Positions 1-10,677 of a stretch of 64,000 nucleotides of DNA are shown here, piece by piece. The notes beneath the pieces are model-generated. The model was not told where the DNA came from. It was given only the letters and a program-made list of their open reading frames with translations, and ran no database searches. The first letter of the stretch is position 1, and every line of letters begins with the position of its first letter. Made by a program: the position numbers and the translations under genes. Origin of the DNA: Acidobacteriota bacterium (lineage in GTDB: Bacteria; Acidobacteriota; Terriglobia; Terriglobales; Acidobacteriaceae); the NCBI GenBank assembly GCA_003225175.1, contig QIBA01000037.1, positions 124,001 to 188,000 of the forward strand. The letters are read 5' to 3'.

Positions 1-33
1 AGAAGAGTCGTCCAGAACCTGTAGCGCATGGAG

Positions 34-55
34 GAGACGCAGCATGCTGTGTCTC
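34..55. repeat. Dispersed 22-bp palindrome, copy 1
   Basis: Core AGACGCAGCATGCTGTGTCT. The two 11-nt arms pair throughout if one G-U is allowed. It lies 20 nt upstream of the dehydrogenase start. Related copies occur at 3951, 4017, 32891 and 36531. It carries the same C-to-T change as the 32891 copy. Confidence 0.8.
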
Positions 56-74
56 TACTGAGGAGAACGACTCT

Positions 75-923
75 GTGGAAATTCAGAGGGTAGGCGTCAT
101 CGGCGCCGGAACAATGGGCAATGGGATCGCTCATGTGCTCGCCAGAAGCGGCTACAACGTAGTCTTATGCGAAGTGGCACAGCAGTTTCTCGATCGCGGT
201 CTGGTTATGATTCGCAAGAACCTGGAGCGCGAAGTAGCGAAAAACAAGATCACGGCAGAGGACAGTGCGGCAGCGATTGCACGCATTCACGGCGCAGTGG
301 ATCGTACTGCGCTTGCTGACTGTGACTTCGTCGTCGAGGCCGCCACTGAAAAGTTCGAGGTTAAATCTGAGATTTTTCGCGATATCGACAAGATCTGCCG
401 TCCTGAGATCGTGCTTGCCAGCAACACTTCTTCTATATCGATTACAAAGATCGCGGCGCTCACGCGCCGTCCAGACAGAGTAATTGGCATGCACTTCTTC
501 AATCCAGTGCCGGTGATGAAGCTCGTAGAAGTAATCCGCGGTCTGGCGACGTCGGACGAAACCTATCAACTCACGAAGCGATTGGCAGAAAAGCTTGGCA
601 AAACACCAGTGGAGGTCAACGACGCTCCCGGCTTCGTCTCTAACCGCGTGCTCATGCCGTTATTGAACGAGGCTATGTATTCCGTCATGGAAGGCGTCGC
701 GACTCCCGAAGCGGTCGATGAGGTTTTCAAATTGGGAATGGCGCATCCCATGGGACCTCTCACTCTGGCCGACTTCATTGGCCTGGACGTCTGTCTTGAC
801 ATCATGCGCGTTCTCCACGAGGGCCTGGGCGATCCCAAATATCGTCCGTGCCCGCTTCTGGTCAAGATGGTGGACGCGGGATGGCTTGGTAAAAAGAGCG
901 GAAGAGGCTTTTATCGGTACTAA
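75..923 (+). CDS. hbd: 3-hydroxybutyryl-CoA dehydrogenase
   Basis: NAD(P)-dependent oxidation of 3-hydroxyacyl-CoA, or reduction of acetoacetyl-CoA, in the cytoplasm. The Rossmann motif GAGTMG is at residues 10-15. The family motif HFFNPVPVMKLVEV follows, with the expected catalytic His140 and Glu152 dyad. The second half matches the 3HCDH C-terminal domain and ends GKKSGRGFY. At 282 residues it has the usual single-domain length. The start is GTG, preceded by an AGGAGA ribosome site at 61-66. It could serve fatty-acid or butyrate-type metabolism; the CoA-transferase genes near 36 kb are a possible metabolic partner but are not linked. Assignment of the family is firm; exact chain-length preference is not visible. 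Confidence 0.93.
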   Translation: MEIQRVGVIGAGTMGNGIAHVLARSGYNVVLCEVAQQFLDRGLVMIRKNLEREVAKNKITAEDSAAAIARIHGAVDRTALADCDFVVEAATEKFEVKSEIFRDIDKICRPEIVLASNTSSISITKIAALTRRPDRVIGMHFFNPVPVMKLVEVIRGLATSDETYQLTKRLAEKLGKTPVEVNDAPGFVSNRVLMPLLNEAMYSVMEGVATPEAVDEVFKLGMAHPMGPLTLADFIGLDVCLDIMRVLHEGLGDPKYRPCPLLVKMVDAGWLGKKSGRGFYRY

Positions 924-991
924 AGGCCCAGTCTTTACGGAACCTAGGCCCCTTTCAAATTTACATACATACTGACGAACAGGAGACTTCC

Positions 992-1747
992 TTGCGAAAC
1001 TGCGTTGCAGTGATAGTGCTCTCTCTTATCTTCTGTTGGACGTCAGCAGCGCAGACGAAGACCGGCGCCACGGCAAGTTCCTCTTCCACAACACCACAGG
1101 CTTCACCTACTCCAGGCGGGGCTCTGCCAGCTGCGCAGCGCGATTGGCATCCTACTACCGAGGATCTTCTGCCGGAGGTACAGAAGAATGTCGGACGGAA
1201 CGGTCGGGTAGCATTCCTCTGGTGGATGCCCGCCGAGTATTTTGAAACGAAGCAGTCCGCAAATAACCCAGCCTATTTTGCCGGCTTCAGAAACAACACC
1301 GTAGTTGCTGTCGCATTCGGCAAGGTCCAGCCTTTCGGCATACTGGATTTCGTGTCGCTCGATACGGCGCGCTCCAGGGTCACGATGCGCGATGCGAATG
1401 GCACCGAATACAAACCTGTGGAGAACGTTCCAGAAGACGTAAGAGTTCCACTTGAAATGATGAAACCTGTGTTTTCCGCGAGCCTTGGCAAGCTGGGCGA
1501 GAACATTCAGTTCCTGGTATTCGCGGGGAGAGCCCAAAATGGGACTCGCATCGCCGATCCGCGTGGACAGCGCGAGTTCTCAATGGTAGTGAAAGAGCTG
1601 ACGGGAGAACCGGAGACAACTGTCACATGGCGTCTTCCGCTGAGTGGATTGTTTCCCCCCAAATATTGTCCAACCGGCAAGGAAAAGGTTGAGGCCAGTT
1701 GGAAATTCTGCCCATGGCATGGGATTCCTCTGCCAGAATCCCAATGA
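992..1747 (+). CDS. Secreted protein of unknown function with C-terminal Cys motif
   Basis: Not recognised as a named family. A signal peptide (about residues 1-20, ending SAAQ) is followed by a Thr/Ser/Pro-rich linker to about residue 50, then a roughly 190-residue globular part. The extreme C-terminus carries a C-x13-C-P-W-H-G pattern that could bind a metal. The start is TTG, chosen because AGGAGA stands just before it (981-986) and because the signal peptide begins there. Probably periplasmic or cell-surface. It sits 68 nt after hbd on the same strand and may or may not be co-transcribed. Confidence 0.75.
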   Translation: MRNCVAVIVLSLIFCWTSAAQTKTGATASSSSTTPQASPTPGGALPAAQRDWHPTTEDLLPEVQKNVGRNGRVAFLWWMPAEYFETKQSANNPAYFAGFRNNTVVAVAFGKVQPFGILDFVSLDTARSRVTMRDANGTEYKPVENVPEDVRVPLEMMKPVFSASLGKLGENIQFLVFAGRAQNGTRIADPRGQREFSMVVKELTGEPETTVTWRLPLSGLFPPKYCPTGKEKVEASWKFCPWHGIPLPESQ

Positions 1748-1801
1748 AGTAGCCACTTATTCACTCGCTTTCCCACAGGTTTTTCGTCTATCCTTCGCTC
1801 C

Positions 1802-2629
1802 ATGGTGCGTATGACGGTGCTGGCCTCGGGGTCACGTGGCAACACCGCTGTCCTCTCCAGCTCGGATACAAGCATTCTCATCGATGCGGGCATCTCCTGC
1901 CGCGAAACACTGCGCCGCATGCATCGCGCCGCTGAGGATCCATCAAAGTTGTCGGCCATCGTGATCACTCACGAGCATCAAGACCACGTTTCCGGTCTTG
2001 CTGTGCTGGCGCGACGACTGAAGATTCCCGTTTACATCACCGGAGATACTCACCATGAGTGGCAACGCTGGGTGCGTGGGCCGATTACGCCACAGGCGCA
2101 ACTCTATGAGGACGACGATAAGGCCCATCTGGATCGCTGCGAGCATTTCCGCGCTGGTGTGAAGTTCCAGATTGGGGATATTGAGATTCTTCCGTTTACG
2201 ATCCCGCACGATGCGGTTGATCCCGTGGGGTTCGTGTTTCGTACCGAAGGCATAAAGATCGGCATGGCTACCGACTTGGGATATATGCCGGCCAACATCA
2301 AGATGCATCTGCGGGGATGTGATGCCCTGGTGCTCGAATCCAATCACGACCTCGAAATGCTGCGCGGCGGACCTTATCCATGGTCGGTGAAGCAGCGAGT
2401 GATGTCCCGTGTTGGGCACCTTTCCAACGACTCTCTCGCGCAATTCTTCTCCAACGATTATGATGGAGGAGCAGCATTCCTGGTGCTGGCACATTTGTCG
2501 GAGGCGAATAACCATCCCGAACTGGCACTGCAGTCGGCAGAACGCGCTCTTGGCGGCCGTCTGAACCTGATCCAGAACCGGCTGGTGCTCGCGTCTCAGA
2601 CAGAACCGATGGAAGCGATTCGTTTTTGA
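1802..2629 (+). CDS. MBL-fold metallo-hydrolase, WalJ/YycJ type
   Basis: Metallo-beta-lactamase-fold hydrolase. The N-terminal VLASGSRGNTAVLSS is typical of the YycJ/WalJ branch. The metal-binding motif THEHQDH lies at residues 56-62, with later ligands in TIPHDAVDP and ATDLGYMP. The length of 275 residues fits. Related proteins have been linked to cell-wall or DNA-repair functions and are predicted nucleases; the substrate here is unknown. The next gene begins inside its stop codon (TGATG), so the two are probably translationally coupled. Confidence 0.88.
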   Translation: MVRMTVLASGSRGNTAVLSSSDTSILIDAGISCRETLRRMHRAAEDPSKLSAIVITHEHQDHVSGLAVLARRLKIPVYITGDTHHEWQRWVRGPITPQAQLYEDDDKAHLDRCEHFRAGVKFQIGDIEILPFTIPHDAVDPVGFVFRTEGIKIGMATDLGYMPANIKMHLRGCDALVLESNHDLEMLRGGPYPWSVKQRVMSRVGHLSNDSLAQFFSNDYDGGAAFLVLAHLSEANNHPELALQSAERALGGRLNLIQNRLVLASQTEPMEAIRF

Positions 2630-3057
2630 TGTCAAAATGTGTTGATCAGGTAGTAGGCGATATCCTGGCAGGCTGGCGATACGACATCTCCGGCATCGCG
2701 CCGGAGATGTGCGGCGACTACGAGCAGCACTTCGCCGAATGCGTTCACTGCCGCTCGCGCCAGCGTCTCCATCGCACGATTGACATAGGGCTCATCGCTG
2801 TTGCCACAGTTTCCGCCGCACTCTTCCTCATCGCCTTCGGAGCCATTCGCCACTACGATCCCAATCACGCCCACTTGCTGGAGTTCATTGCTCTCACTGG
2901 ATTTGCCTTTTCGAGCCTCGTCTGGCTTCTTGTAGCACTCGCTACACCAGCTCCGGTAGTGATCCAGGACGTGGCAAAGATGAGCGCACGCCGCATTCAG
3001 GCAAAGCTCCCGCCCGAGATCCGAGAACGAATCCCGGCGATTGGGAATCGGCAGTAG
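2629..3057 (+). CDS. Small membrane protein with zf-HC2-like HxxxCxxC motif
   Basis: A 142-residue protein of unknown function. Residues 34-41 read HFAECVHC, the H-x3-C-x2-C spacing seen in zinc-binding anti-sigma factors. Two hydrophobic segments follow (about 52-72 and 86-106), then a short charged tail. The ATG at 2629 overlaps the upstream TGA; an in-frame TTG lies one codon earlier. No sigma factor gene adjoins it, so an anti-sigma role is only a possibility. The cytoplasmic N-terminus and two-helix hairpin suggest an inner-membrane location. Confidence 0.7.
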   Translation: MSKCVDQVVGDILAGWRYDISGIAPEMCGDYEQHFAECVHCRSRQRLHRTIDIGLIAVATVSAALFLIAFGAIRHYDPNHAHLLEFIALTGFAFSSLVWLLVALATPAPVVIQDVAKMSARRIQAKLPPEIRERIPAIGNRQ

Positions 3058-3063
3058 CAAAGA

Positions 3064-3338
3064 AGCATTCAGCCGTCAGCATTCAACCGCTGAACCTGTC
3101 GAGCCTAGCCTGCGTCCTGAACCAAGAACAGCGAAAATAACGCTGAATTTTTGAGAAGTAACGGGGTTGTTCTCGTTTTTCCAAGAACCACGGGAATTCG
3201 CATTTCAAGAACAGTGAATAACAGTGAACCAGCAGTGAATTTTTCTGTACAGCTCCTGCCTACTCACCTTTTTTCGATCGGGATCCCATCGCGTTGAGCG
3301 GCTGAGTGCTGAGTGCTGAGTGCTGACGACTGAATGCT
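3064..3338. repeat. Inverted-repeat element with 21-nt arms
   Basis: The left arm 3064-3084 (AGCATTCAG-C-CGTCAGC core) is complementary to 3318-3338 at 19 of 21 positions, with about 233 nt between them. The AT-rich interior lacks an ORF. It resembles a small non-autonomous element, but no target-site duplication could be defined. Confidence 0.6.
3301..3327. repeat. 7-bp tandem repeat GCTGAGT
   Basis: Three exact GCTGAGT units followed by a degenerate GCTGAC. The last unit merges into the right arm of the surrounding inverted repeat. Confidence 0.85.
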
Positions 3339-3345
3339 AAAACAA

Positions 3346-3371
3346 AAGCCGTCCATTTTTCAGAACGGCTT
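3346..3371 (-). terminator. Rho-independent terminator of the Spy-like gene
   Basis: AAGCCGT (3346-3352) pairs with ACGGCTT (3365-3371) around a 12-nt loop. Read on the minus strand it is followed by TTTTGTTTTA. It lies just 3' of the Spy-like gene. Confidence 0.75.
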
Positions 3372-3397
3372 CTAACGCCTTCGACGTCAGCCTGAAC

Positions 3398-3835
3398 TTA
3401 GCTCTGTGTCTTGTCCGCGGCTGCCTCGCCTTTGTGCCCATGGCGATGATGTCCGCGATGTTCTTTCTGCATCTCTTTGAACTTCGCCTGCTGGTCGGGA
3501 GTAAGCTTGGCCATCATCTGTTCATGAGTGCTCTGGCGCAGCTCCTTGAACTTTGCCTTCTTCTGATCGGCTGTCAGCGAGGAGTCATTCTTGATCGTCT
3601 GCGCTTGCTGCCTCATGTTTTCGCGGAGGCTCTTCAGCTCAGATTGCTGGTCCGGAGTCAGGTTTAATTGTTGCGCGAACTTTTCTCCGCGTTCTCCGCG
3701 CTCTTTGGGTTGGGTTTGAGTCGTGGCCGCGTTGCCGTTGTCACCGCTGGCCGTGCTGCCTGTCTGTGCGAGCGCTGCCATCGGCAACACCATGGCTCCA
3801 GACAGAATGAATGTGAAAAGTCGGTTTGACTTCAT
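3398..3835 (-). CDS. Periplasmic Spy/CpxP-like LTxxQ protein
   Basis: A 145-residue exported protein. The signal peptide runs to about residue 23 (AALAQ). A low-complexity linker precedes a helical region with two LTPDQQ motifs (after LN near residue 57 and again near 110), the signature of the Spy/CpxP family of envelope-stress periplasmic chaperones. The tail is His-rich (HRGHHRHGHKG), suggesting metal binding. GAGGTGAT precedes the ATG, and a small TGGG...CCCA hairpin lies in the leader. No Cpx-type two-component genes adjoin it, so its regulation is unknown. Confidence 0.82.
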   Translation of the reverse strand: MKSNRLFTFILSGAMVLPMAALAQTGSTASGDNGNAATTQTQPKERGERGEKFAQQLNLTPDQQSELKSLRENMRQQAQTIKNDSSLTADQKKAKFKELRQSTHEQMMAKLTPDQQAKFKEMQKEHRGHHRHGHKGEAAADKTQS

Positions 3836-3950
3836 CGATCACCTCTGTGGGATGAAAACCCACGGAAGACGCCGAAGTTGCGAGAAACGAGAGCAGCGAA
3901 GAGTTGCTACACGGCTGCTTTGTACCTTACTTTCAAAGAGTTAAGGGGCC

Positions 3951-3966
3951 CAGCATGCTGCGTCTC
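3951..3966. repeat. Dispersed palindrome, copy 2 (partial)
   Basis: CAGCATGCTGCGTCTC matches the right part of the 22-bp palindrome; the left arm has decayed. It lies in the spacer between the Spy-like gene and atpC. Confidence 0.7.
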
Positions 3967-4016
3967 GGCCACTGCCACATGCGAGCACCCGAAGAGCGAC
4001 TATCTATGCGTATTGT

Positions 4017-4038
4017 GAGACCTGGCATGCTGCGCCTC
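4017..4038. repeat. Dispersed palindrome, copy 3
   Basis: GAGAC...GGCATGCTGCGCCTC, four differences from the 22-bp consensus. It starts 5 nt beyond the atpC stop codon, where a 3'-end stem-loop of the atp mRNA would form. Confidence 0.7.
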
Positions 4039-4043
4039 TACTC

Positions 4044-4472
4044 TTAAGGCACCAGGTTCAGAATGCTGCTGTCCTGACGGCCAGCTACTGTCATGCGGGT
4101 CTTGGCACGCTCAATCAGGCGTAGCGCTTCTTCTTTGTTTGCGTTGGGATCTTTGAGCTGCTCTTCGCCCATCTGCTCCTGCTTTTTTGCGCCTTCCAGA
4201 TCGATATCCGCTGCCTTCTCTGCGCGCTCCGCAAGGACTGTGAGTTTGTCCGGCAGGACCTCGGCGAATCCCCAGTGCAGTGCGAGGCGCTCTATGCTGC
4301 CATCCGGACGCCGGTAGTTCAGTTCACCGCTACGCAACTCGGTGATCAGCGGAGCATGACCGGGGAGAATGCCGAGATATCCCGACGTTCCCGGCACCTG
4401 CGCCTCTGTGGCCTGATCACTGACCAGGAGGCGCTCCGGCGTGACAATCTCGATTTGGAACGTGTCAGCCAT
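4044..4472 (-). CDS. atpC: ATP synthase F1 epsilon subunit
   Basis: Epsilon subunit of the F1 central stalk, linking gamma rotation to the c-ring and modulating ATPase activity. The N-terminal beta-sandwich carries the expected motifs FQIEIVTPERLL and GYLGILPGHAPLIT. A C-terminal helical hairpin follows (EEALRLIERAKTRM). The length of 142 residues is normal. It is the last gene of the operon, 3 nt after atpD; the dispersed palindrome follows its stop codon. Confidence 0.96.
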   Translation of the reverse strand: MADTFQIEIVTPERLLVSDQATEAQVPGTSGYLGILPGHAPLITELRSGELNYRRPDGSIERLALHWGFAEVLPDKLTVLAERAEKAADIDLEGAKKQEQMGEEQLKDPNANKEEALRLIERAKTRMTVAGRQDSSILNLVP

Positions 4473-4475
4473 TGG

Positions 4476-5924
<1,449 letters not shown>

Positions 5925-6968
5925 TTACAGAGCGGCTGCGCCGCTGACGATTTCGATAATTTCCTTGGTAATCGATGCCTGACGGACGCGATTCATCGTC
6001 AAGGTGAGTGAATCGATCATGTCCGAGGCGTTGTTGGTGGCCGAGTCCATGGCCGTCATGCGAGCGGCGTGCTCGGCTGCAACCGATTCGAGCAGCGCTC
6101 GGTAAATCTGAATGGCCAGATAGCGCGGCAGCAGGTCGTTGAAGATCCGCTCCGGAGACTGCTCATAGATGTAATCGCCGGTACCGAATTTCGCCAGGCG
6201 CTCGTCTTCAGCCGAGGTGTCAGGTTCCCGAACTGAAACTCCAGTGCGAGCAGCAGCCTGCGCCGCTTTCTGACGTTCCTCGAGCGTGAATTGATCCACT
6301 TGCTCTACGTCCGGCTCGCCGACTTTCACGATCGGCAACACGTGATCGACTACGAGCCGCTGCGCAATGACCGACTTGAACTCGTTATAGACCAGGTAAA
6401 CAGCGTCGATTTCTCCACGCGAATAGCGCTTGATGATCTCTGTCGCCAGCTCGCGAGCCTGAGCAAACTCCACCTTGTTCAACACGCCCACTTGCTCGCC
6501 AACGATTTCGACGGGAGCCACCCGCCGATATTCCCCGTCTTCACCCCCCGGTTGAGCATAGGGGAAGCGGCGGCGGAGCATATCGCGTCCTTTACGGCCG
6601 ATGGCGATGATGTCTACGTTTTTCCCAATCTTAGCTTGCAGAAAGCGGTTCGCTGCCTTAATAACGTTGGCGTTGAAAGCTCCGGCGAACCCTTTGTCGC
6701 CGCTGATCACCACCAGCAGGATGTTCTTCTCTTCGCGACGCTCGAGTAGGCGATGATGCGGCTCACCAGTAATTGGGTCGTAAATCTCGGCCCGGTTCAC
6801 CAGCGATTTCAGCACGTTCACGAACATCTGCGTGAAGGGGCGGGCGGCCAACGCCTTCTCCTGCGCGCGCCGCAGCTTCGCTGCGGAAACCATCTTCATG
6901 GCTCCGGTGATCTGCTTCGTGTTCTGCACGCTGCGAATGCGGCGTCGTAAATCAAGAACGTTTGCCAT
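5925..6968 (-). CDS. atpG: ATP synthase F1 gamma subunit with insertion
   Basis: Central-stalk gamma subunit. The N-terminal helix (RRRIRSVQNTKQITGAMKMV) and the C-terminal helix (MDSATNNASDMIDSLTLTMNR) are the classic conserved ends. At 347 residues it is about 50-60 longer than the usual 285-295. Most of the extra length lies around residues 222-265, just before the YIYEQSPERIF motif, in a charged, Ala/Glu-rich stretch. The insertion is in the surface domain, where cyanobacterial and chloroplast gamma subunits carry regulatory insertions, but it has no Cys pair, so redox control is not supported. Confidence 0.96.
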   Translation of the reverse strand: MANVLDLRRRIRSVQNTKQITGAMKMVSAAKLRRAQEKALAARPFTQMFVNVLKSLVNRAEIYDPITGEPHHRLLERREEKNILLVVISGDKGFAGAFNANVIKAANRFLQAKIGKNVDIIAIGRKGRDMLRRRFPYAQPGGEDGEYRRVAPVEIVGEQVGVLNKVEFAQARELATEIIKRYSRGEIDAVYLVYNEFKSVIAQRLVVDHVLPIVKVGEPDVEQVDQFTLEERQKAAQAAARTGVSVREPDTSAEDERLAKFGTGDYIYEQSPERIFNDLLPRYLAIQIYRALLESVAAEHAARMTAMDSATNNASDMIDSLTLTMNRVRQASITKEIIEIVSGAAAL

Positions 6969-6971
6969 GAA

Positions 6972-8516
<1,545 letters not shown>

Positions 8517-8561
8517 TTAACTCTTGAGTGATAACTAACCGTTTGGTTTGTCTGTCCGGGA

Positions 8562-9101
8562 CTAACTTGCTATGATTTGCTCTCGAATGCGCTGCAGTTG
8601 ACCGCGTACAGAACCGTCATAGACGGTACTCCCGACTTTAACCAGAACACCGCCCACTAATCCTAGATCGAGCGAGTATCGCACCCGCAACTTTTTGCCT
8701 GCAGCTTTGGCGACCTGCGCTTCCAGTCTGTGCTTTTCTTCAGCACCCAATTCGCGTGTGCTGATGATCTCGGCATTGGCAATTCCAAGCTGCTCGTTGA
8801 TCTGCGCGATCGCTTCCCTGGCGATCTGGTTGAAGGCATGGATACGGCCGTTAGAGATCAGCACAGCGGCAAAATTGCGAATTTCAGAGAGCAGACGAGC
8901 TTTCTTAGCAATTGCATCCAGCAGCTTCAGCTTCTGTTCGCTGCCGACGGACGGAGTATCCCAGATCGTTCTCAGATCCGCGCTTTCCCGTAAAAAAGTT
9001 TCGAGTGAGTTCAGCTCCTCAGTCACTCGATTGGCATCGAGCTTTCGATCGATCACTACATCGGCGAGAGCGCGCGCGTAAATTCCGACGAACGAAGCCA
9101 T
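8562..9101 (-). CDS. atpH: ATP synthase F1 delta subunit
   Basis: Peripheral-stalk delta (OSCP) subunit joining b/b' to the top of F1. The 179-residue all-helical N-terminal domain begins YARALADV. The C-terminal motif LRVRYSLDLGLVGGVLVKVGSTVYDGSVRGQL is diagnostic. The start codon overlaps the atpF stop as TAATG, implying coupled translation. Confidence 0.94.
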   Translation of the reverse strand: MASFVGIYARALADVVIDRKLDANRVTEELNSLETFLRESADLRTIWDTPSVGSEQKLKLLDAIAKKARLLSEIRNFAAVLISNGRIHAFNQIAREAIAQINEQLGIANAEIISTRELGAEEKHRLEAQVAKAAGKKLRVRYSLDLGLVGGVLVKVGSTVYDGSVRGQLQRIREQIIAS

Positions 9102-9922
9102 TAGCTGCTCCCATTTCTGCGCGCATCGCCGGCAAGCTGCTCGGTAAACTCCTCCACTAAGGCTTTGTCCGAGCTGGTATCTATGCGAATTCCCTTTTCA
9201 GCAATGGAAACCGCCAGCTCAGCTGCATACTTCTGAAGATCACGGCGCACGGCGTTCGTTGTCTGCGTGATTTCCTGCTCAGCAGCCTGCAGTATCTTGT
9301 GCTTCTCCTCATCGATCGAAGTGCGAATGCGATCTTCTTCGCTCCTCGCTTCGTCCTCGGCACGTTTTTGCATCTCTTCGATCTCGGAAGACATGCGAAC
9401 GAGGCGCGCTTCCACTTCCCGAAGCCTGCGGCCGGCATCTTCACTGGCGCGGCGCGCATCTTCCATTCCCTTCTGGATCGACTGGGTGCGGCTGCGCAAC
9501 ATTGTGGGAAGGTTCGACCTCATTACGAAAATGACAAAGGCGGCAATGATCGCGAAATTGATCATTACACAGAGCCAGTATGCGGTAACCAAGGAAAGGC
9601 CAGTAATTCTGGCGATGGCACGCACCGCAGCCGAATACTTGAAGGCGGCTTCTTGATCGTGCGACTCGCCCTCACCTTCCTGCCTGCCCGGCTCCGCCTC
9701 CTGAGGCGTGCGTCCCGCAGCTTCGTTAGAAGCGTGAGTCAATTCCTGATTCGGAGTTGAGGATCCAGGCTTTGTGGCTACATTCGCACTTGATTGCGGA
9801 CTCGCAGCCGATGAAGCCGAGCCCTTCTGAGTGCCGGCTGCGGATTTCTGCAAGGCCGCGCTGCAGACTGCAAAAAACGCGACCGATAGCAACAGCGCTA
9901 ATTTGAGCAGGAGTCGTTTCAT
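9101..9922 (-). CDS. atpF: ATP synthase b subunit with N-terminal export-like extension
   Basis: Peripheral-stalk b subunit. The core begins near residue 110 with a membrane helix (LVTAYWLCVMINFAIIAAFVIFVMRSNLP) and continues as a long charged helix to the C-terminus. Unusually, about 100 residues precede this core. They consist of a signal-peptide-like N-terminus (residues 1-24) and a Ser/Ala/Gln-rich, disordered-looking stretch. At 273 residues it is much longer than the usual 155-170. The start overlaps the b' gene by 4 nt (ATGA). Whether the leader is cleaved cannot be told from sequence. Confidence 0.9.
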   Translation of the reverse strand: MKRLLLKLALLLSVAFFAVCSAALQKSAAGTQKGSASSAASPQSSANVATKPGSSTPNQELTHASNEAAGRTPQEAEPGRQEGEGESHDQEAAFKYSAAVRAIARITGLSLVTAYWLCVMINFAIIAAFVIFVMRSNLPTMLRSRTQSIQKGMEDARRASEDAGRRLREVEARLVRMSSEIEEMQKRAEDEARSEEDRIRTSIDEEKHKILQAAEQEITQTTNAVRRDLQKYAAELAVSIAEKGIRIDTSSDKALVEEFTEQLAGDARRNGSS

Positions 9923-10398
9923 CTGCGACCACCGACAGCGGGCTGTTTCACTGCCGCGCCTGTGCGCAGGACGGCGCGGATAATCTCTTGCGCGAGCGTG
10001 GCGCTTTCGGACTGCACCAGAGCTTTGGCGATCTCCGCCTCTCTCTGGATCTCGCCACGGGCAGCGGTGATTCGAACCTCGCCAGCAGCCCGCGCCTCAG
10101 CAATGGCAGCGGTTTTCTGCTCAAGAATCTGCTGACGCCGGCTCTCCTGACGCTTGAAAACGGCCAGTCTCGCATTGTGAATCTTGCGTTCGTATTCAGC
10201 GGTCTTCTGCTCGGCTGCGGCTACGTCGCTCTTGGCTCTTTCCATCGCTCCTACGGTTTTGCTGTGACGTTCAGCCAAGGCCTTGGTGAGAGCGTTATGG
10301 ACGATGACGCGATACAGAATCCAAATGAAAACAAAGAGGATGATGGTCGGGATTGCTCCGAGCGCAAGTTCGCCTAATTGTCTGAGTGTCGCGTCCAT
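9919..10398 (-). CDS. ATP synthase b' subunit
   Basis: Second peripheral-stalk subunit, first gene of this operon. A single N-terminal membrane helix (about residues 12-32, ALGAIPTIILFVFIWILYRVIV) is followed by a long amphipathic helix with the ERHSKT...AMERAKSD pattern of b/b'. At 159 residues it is normal length. Having separate b and b' genes implies a heterodimeric stalk, as in cyanobacteria and several other phyla. The a and c subunit genes are absent and must lie elsewhere. Confidence 0.9.
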   Translation of the reverse strand: MDATLRQLGELALGAIPTIILFVFIWILYRVIVHNALTKALAERHSKTVGAMERAKSDVAAAEQKTAEYERKIHNARLAVFKRQESRRQQILEQKTAAIAEARAAGEVRITAARGEIQREAEIAKALVQSESATLAQEIIRAVLRTGAAVKQPAVGGRR

Positions 10399-10445
10399 TC
10401 ACTTGGGTGGTATTGTCTCGCCGAGGATGGGATAGACAACTGTTT

Positions 10446-10475
10446 AAGCTAACATTCGATTTTTGCAGGTGTCAA
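10446..10475 (-). promoter_or_regulatory. Putative promoter of the atp operon
   Basis: On the minus strand a perfect TTGACA (10475-10470) is separated by 18 nt from TAGCTT (10451-10446). The b' start codon is about 48 nt downstream. The -10 box is weak, so this is a candidate only. Confidence 0.45.
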
Positions 10476-10562
10476 ACGTGGAGCGGCCGCAAAGCATTGA
10501 AAATCTAGGTAAATTTAACCGTGCTCAGCTCTCAAGTTTCCTTGACATGTTCCGATGATGGG

Positions 10563-10663
10563 CGGAGACTAGTGGGTATCACCTCCGATCCGATTCAGGA
10601 TCGAATGGGCTCGTGGCCAAGGAATGTCACCGCTTCTCGGCCGCGAGCCTATTTAATTTTTTC
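10563..10663 (+). ncRNA. Candidate structured RNA in the recQ-atp spacer
   Basis: Three successive self-complementary stretches lie here. The first is CGGAG...CTCCG (about 10564-10587) with inner GTG/CAC pairing. The second is CGATCC (10586-10591) with GGATCG (10598-10603). The third is an 11-bp stem at 10608-10649 followed by a U-rich tract. TTGACA occurs upstream on the plus strand (10542-10547), but no good -10 box follows. No known RNA family was recognised. Transcription is unproven. Confidence 0.3.
10608..10663 (+). terminator. Plus-strand intrinsic terminator at the recQ 3' side
   Basis: GGCTCGTGGCC (10608-10618) pairs with GGCCGCGAGCC (10639-10649), allowing one mismatch, and is followed on the plus strand by TATTTAATTTTTTCC. 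The U tract is on the plus side although the neighbouring genes run on the minus strand. The stem could also serve recQ from the other side, but without a U tract. Confidence 0.55.
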
Positions 10664-10677
10664 CGTATAAACAGCGT

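Larger units (their letters stand above)
3058..3397. other. Intergenic region with inverted and tandem repeats
   Basis: Non-coding spacer between convergent genes. It holds a long-range inverted repeat (3064-3084 with 3318-3338), near-direct repeats built on AACAGTGAA or AACGCTGAATTTTT (about 3123-3151 and 3207-3244), a 7-bp tandem repeat and a minus-strand terminator. No ORF with a plausible start or ribosome site was seen. Confidence 0.7.

Noticed and set aside
3301-3327. Tandem GCTGAGT units as a CRISPR
   Set aside because: Units are 7 bp with no spacers; no cas gene anywhere in the window.
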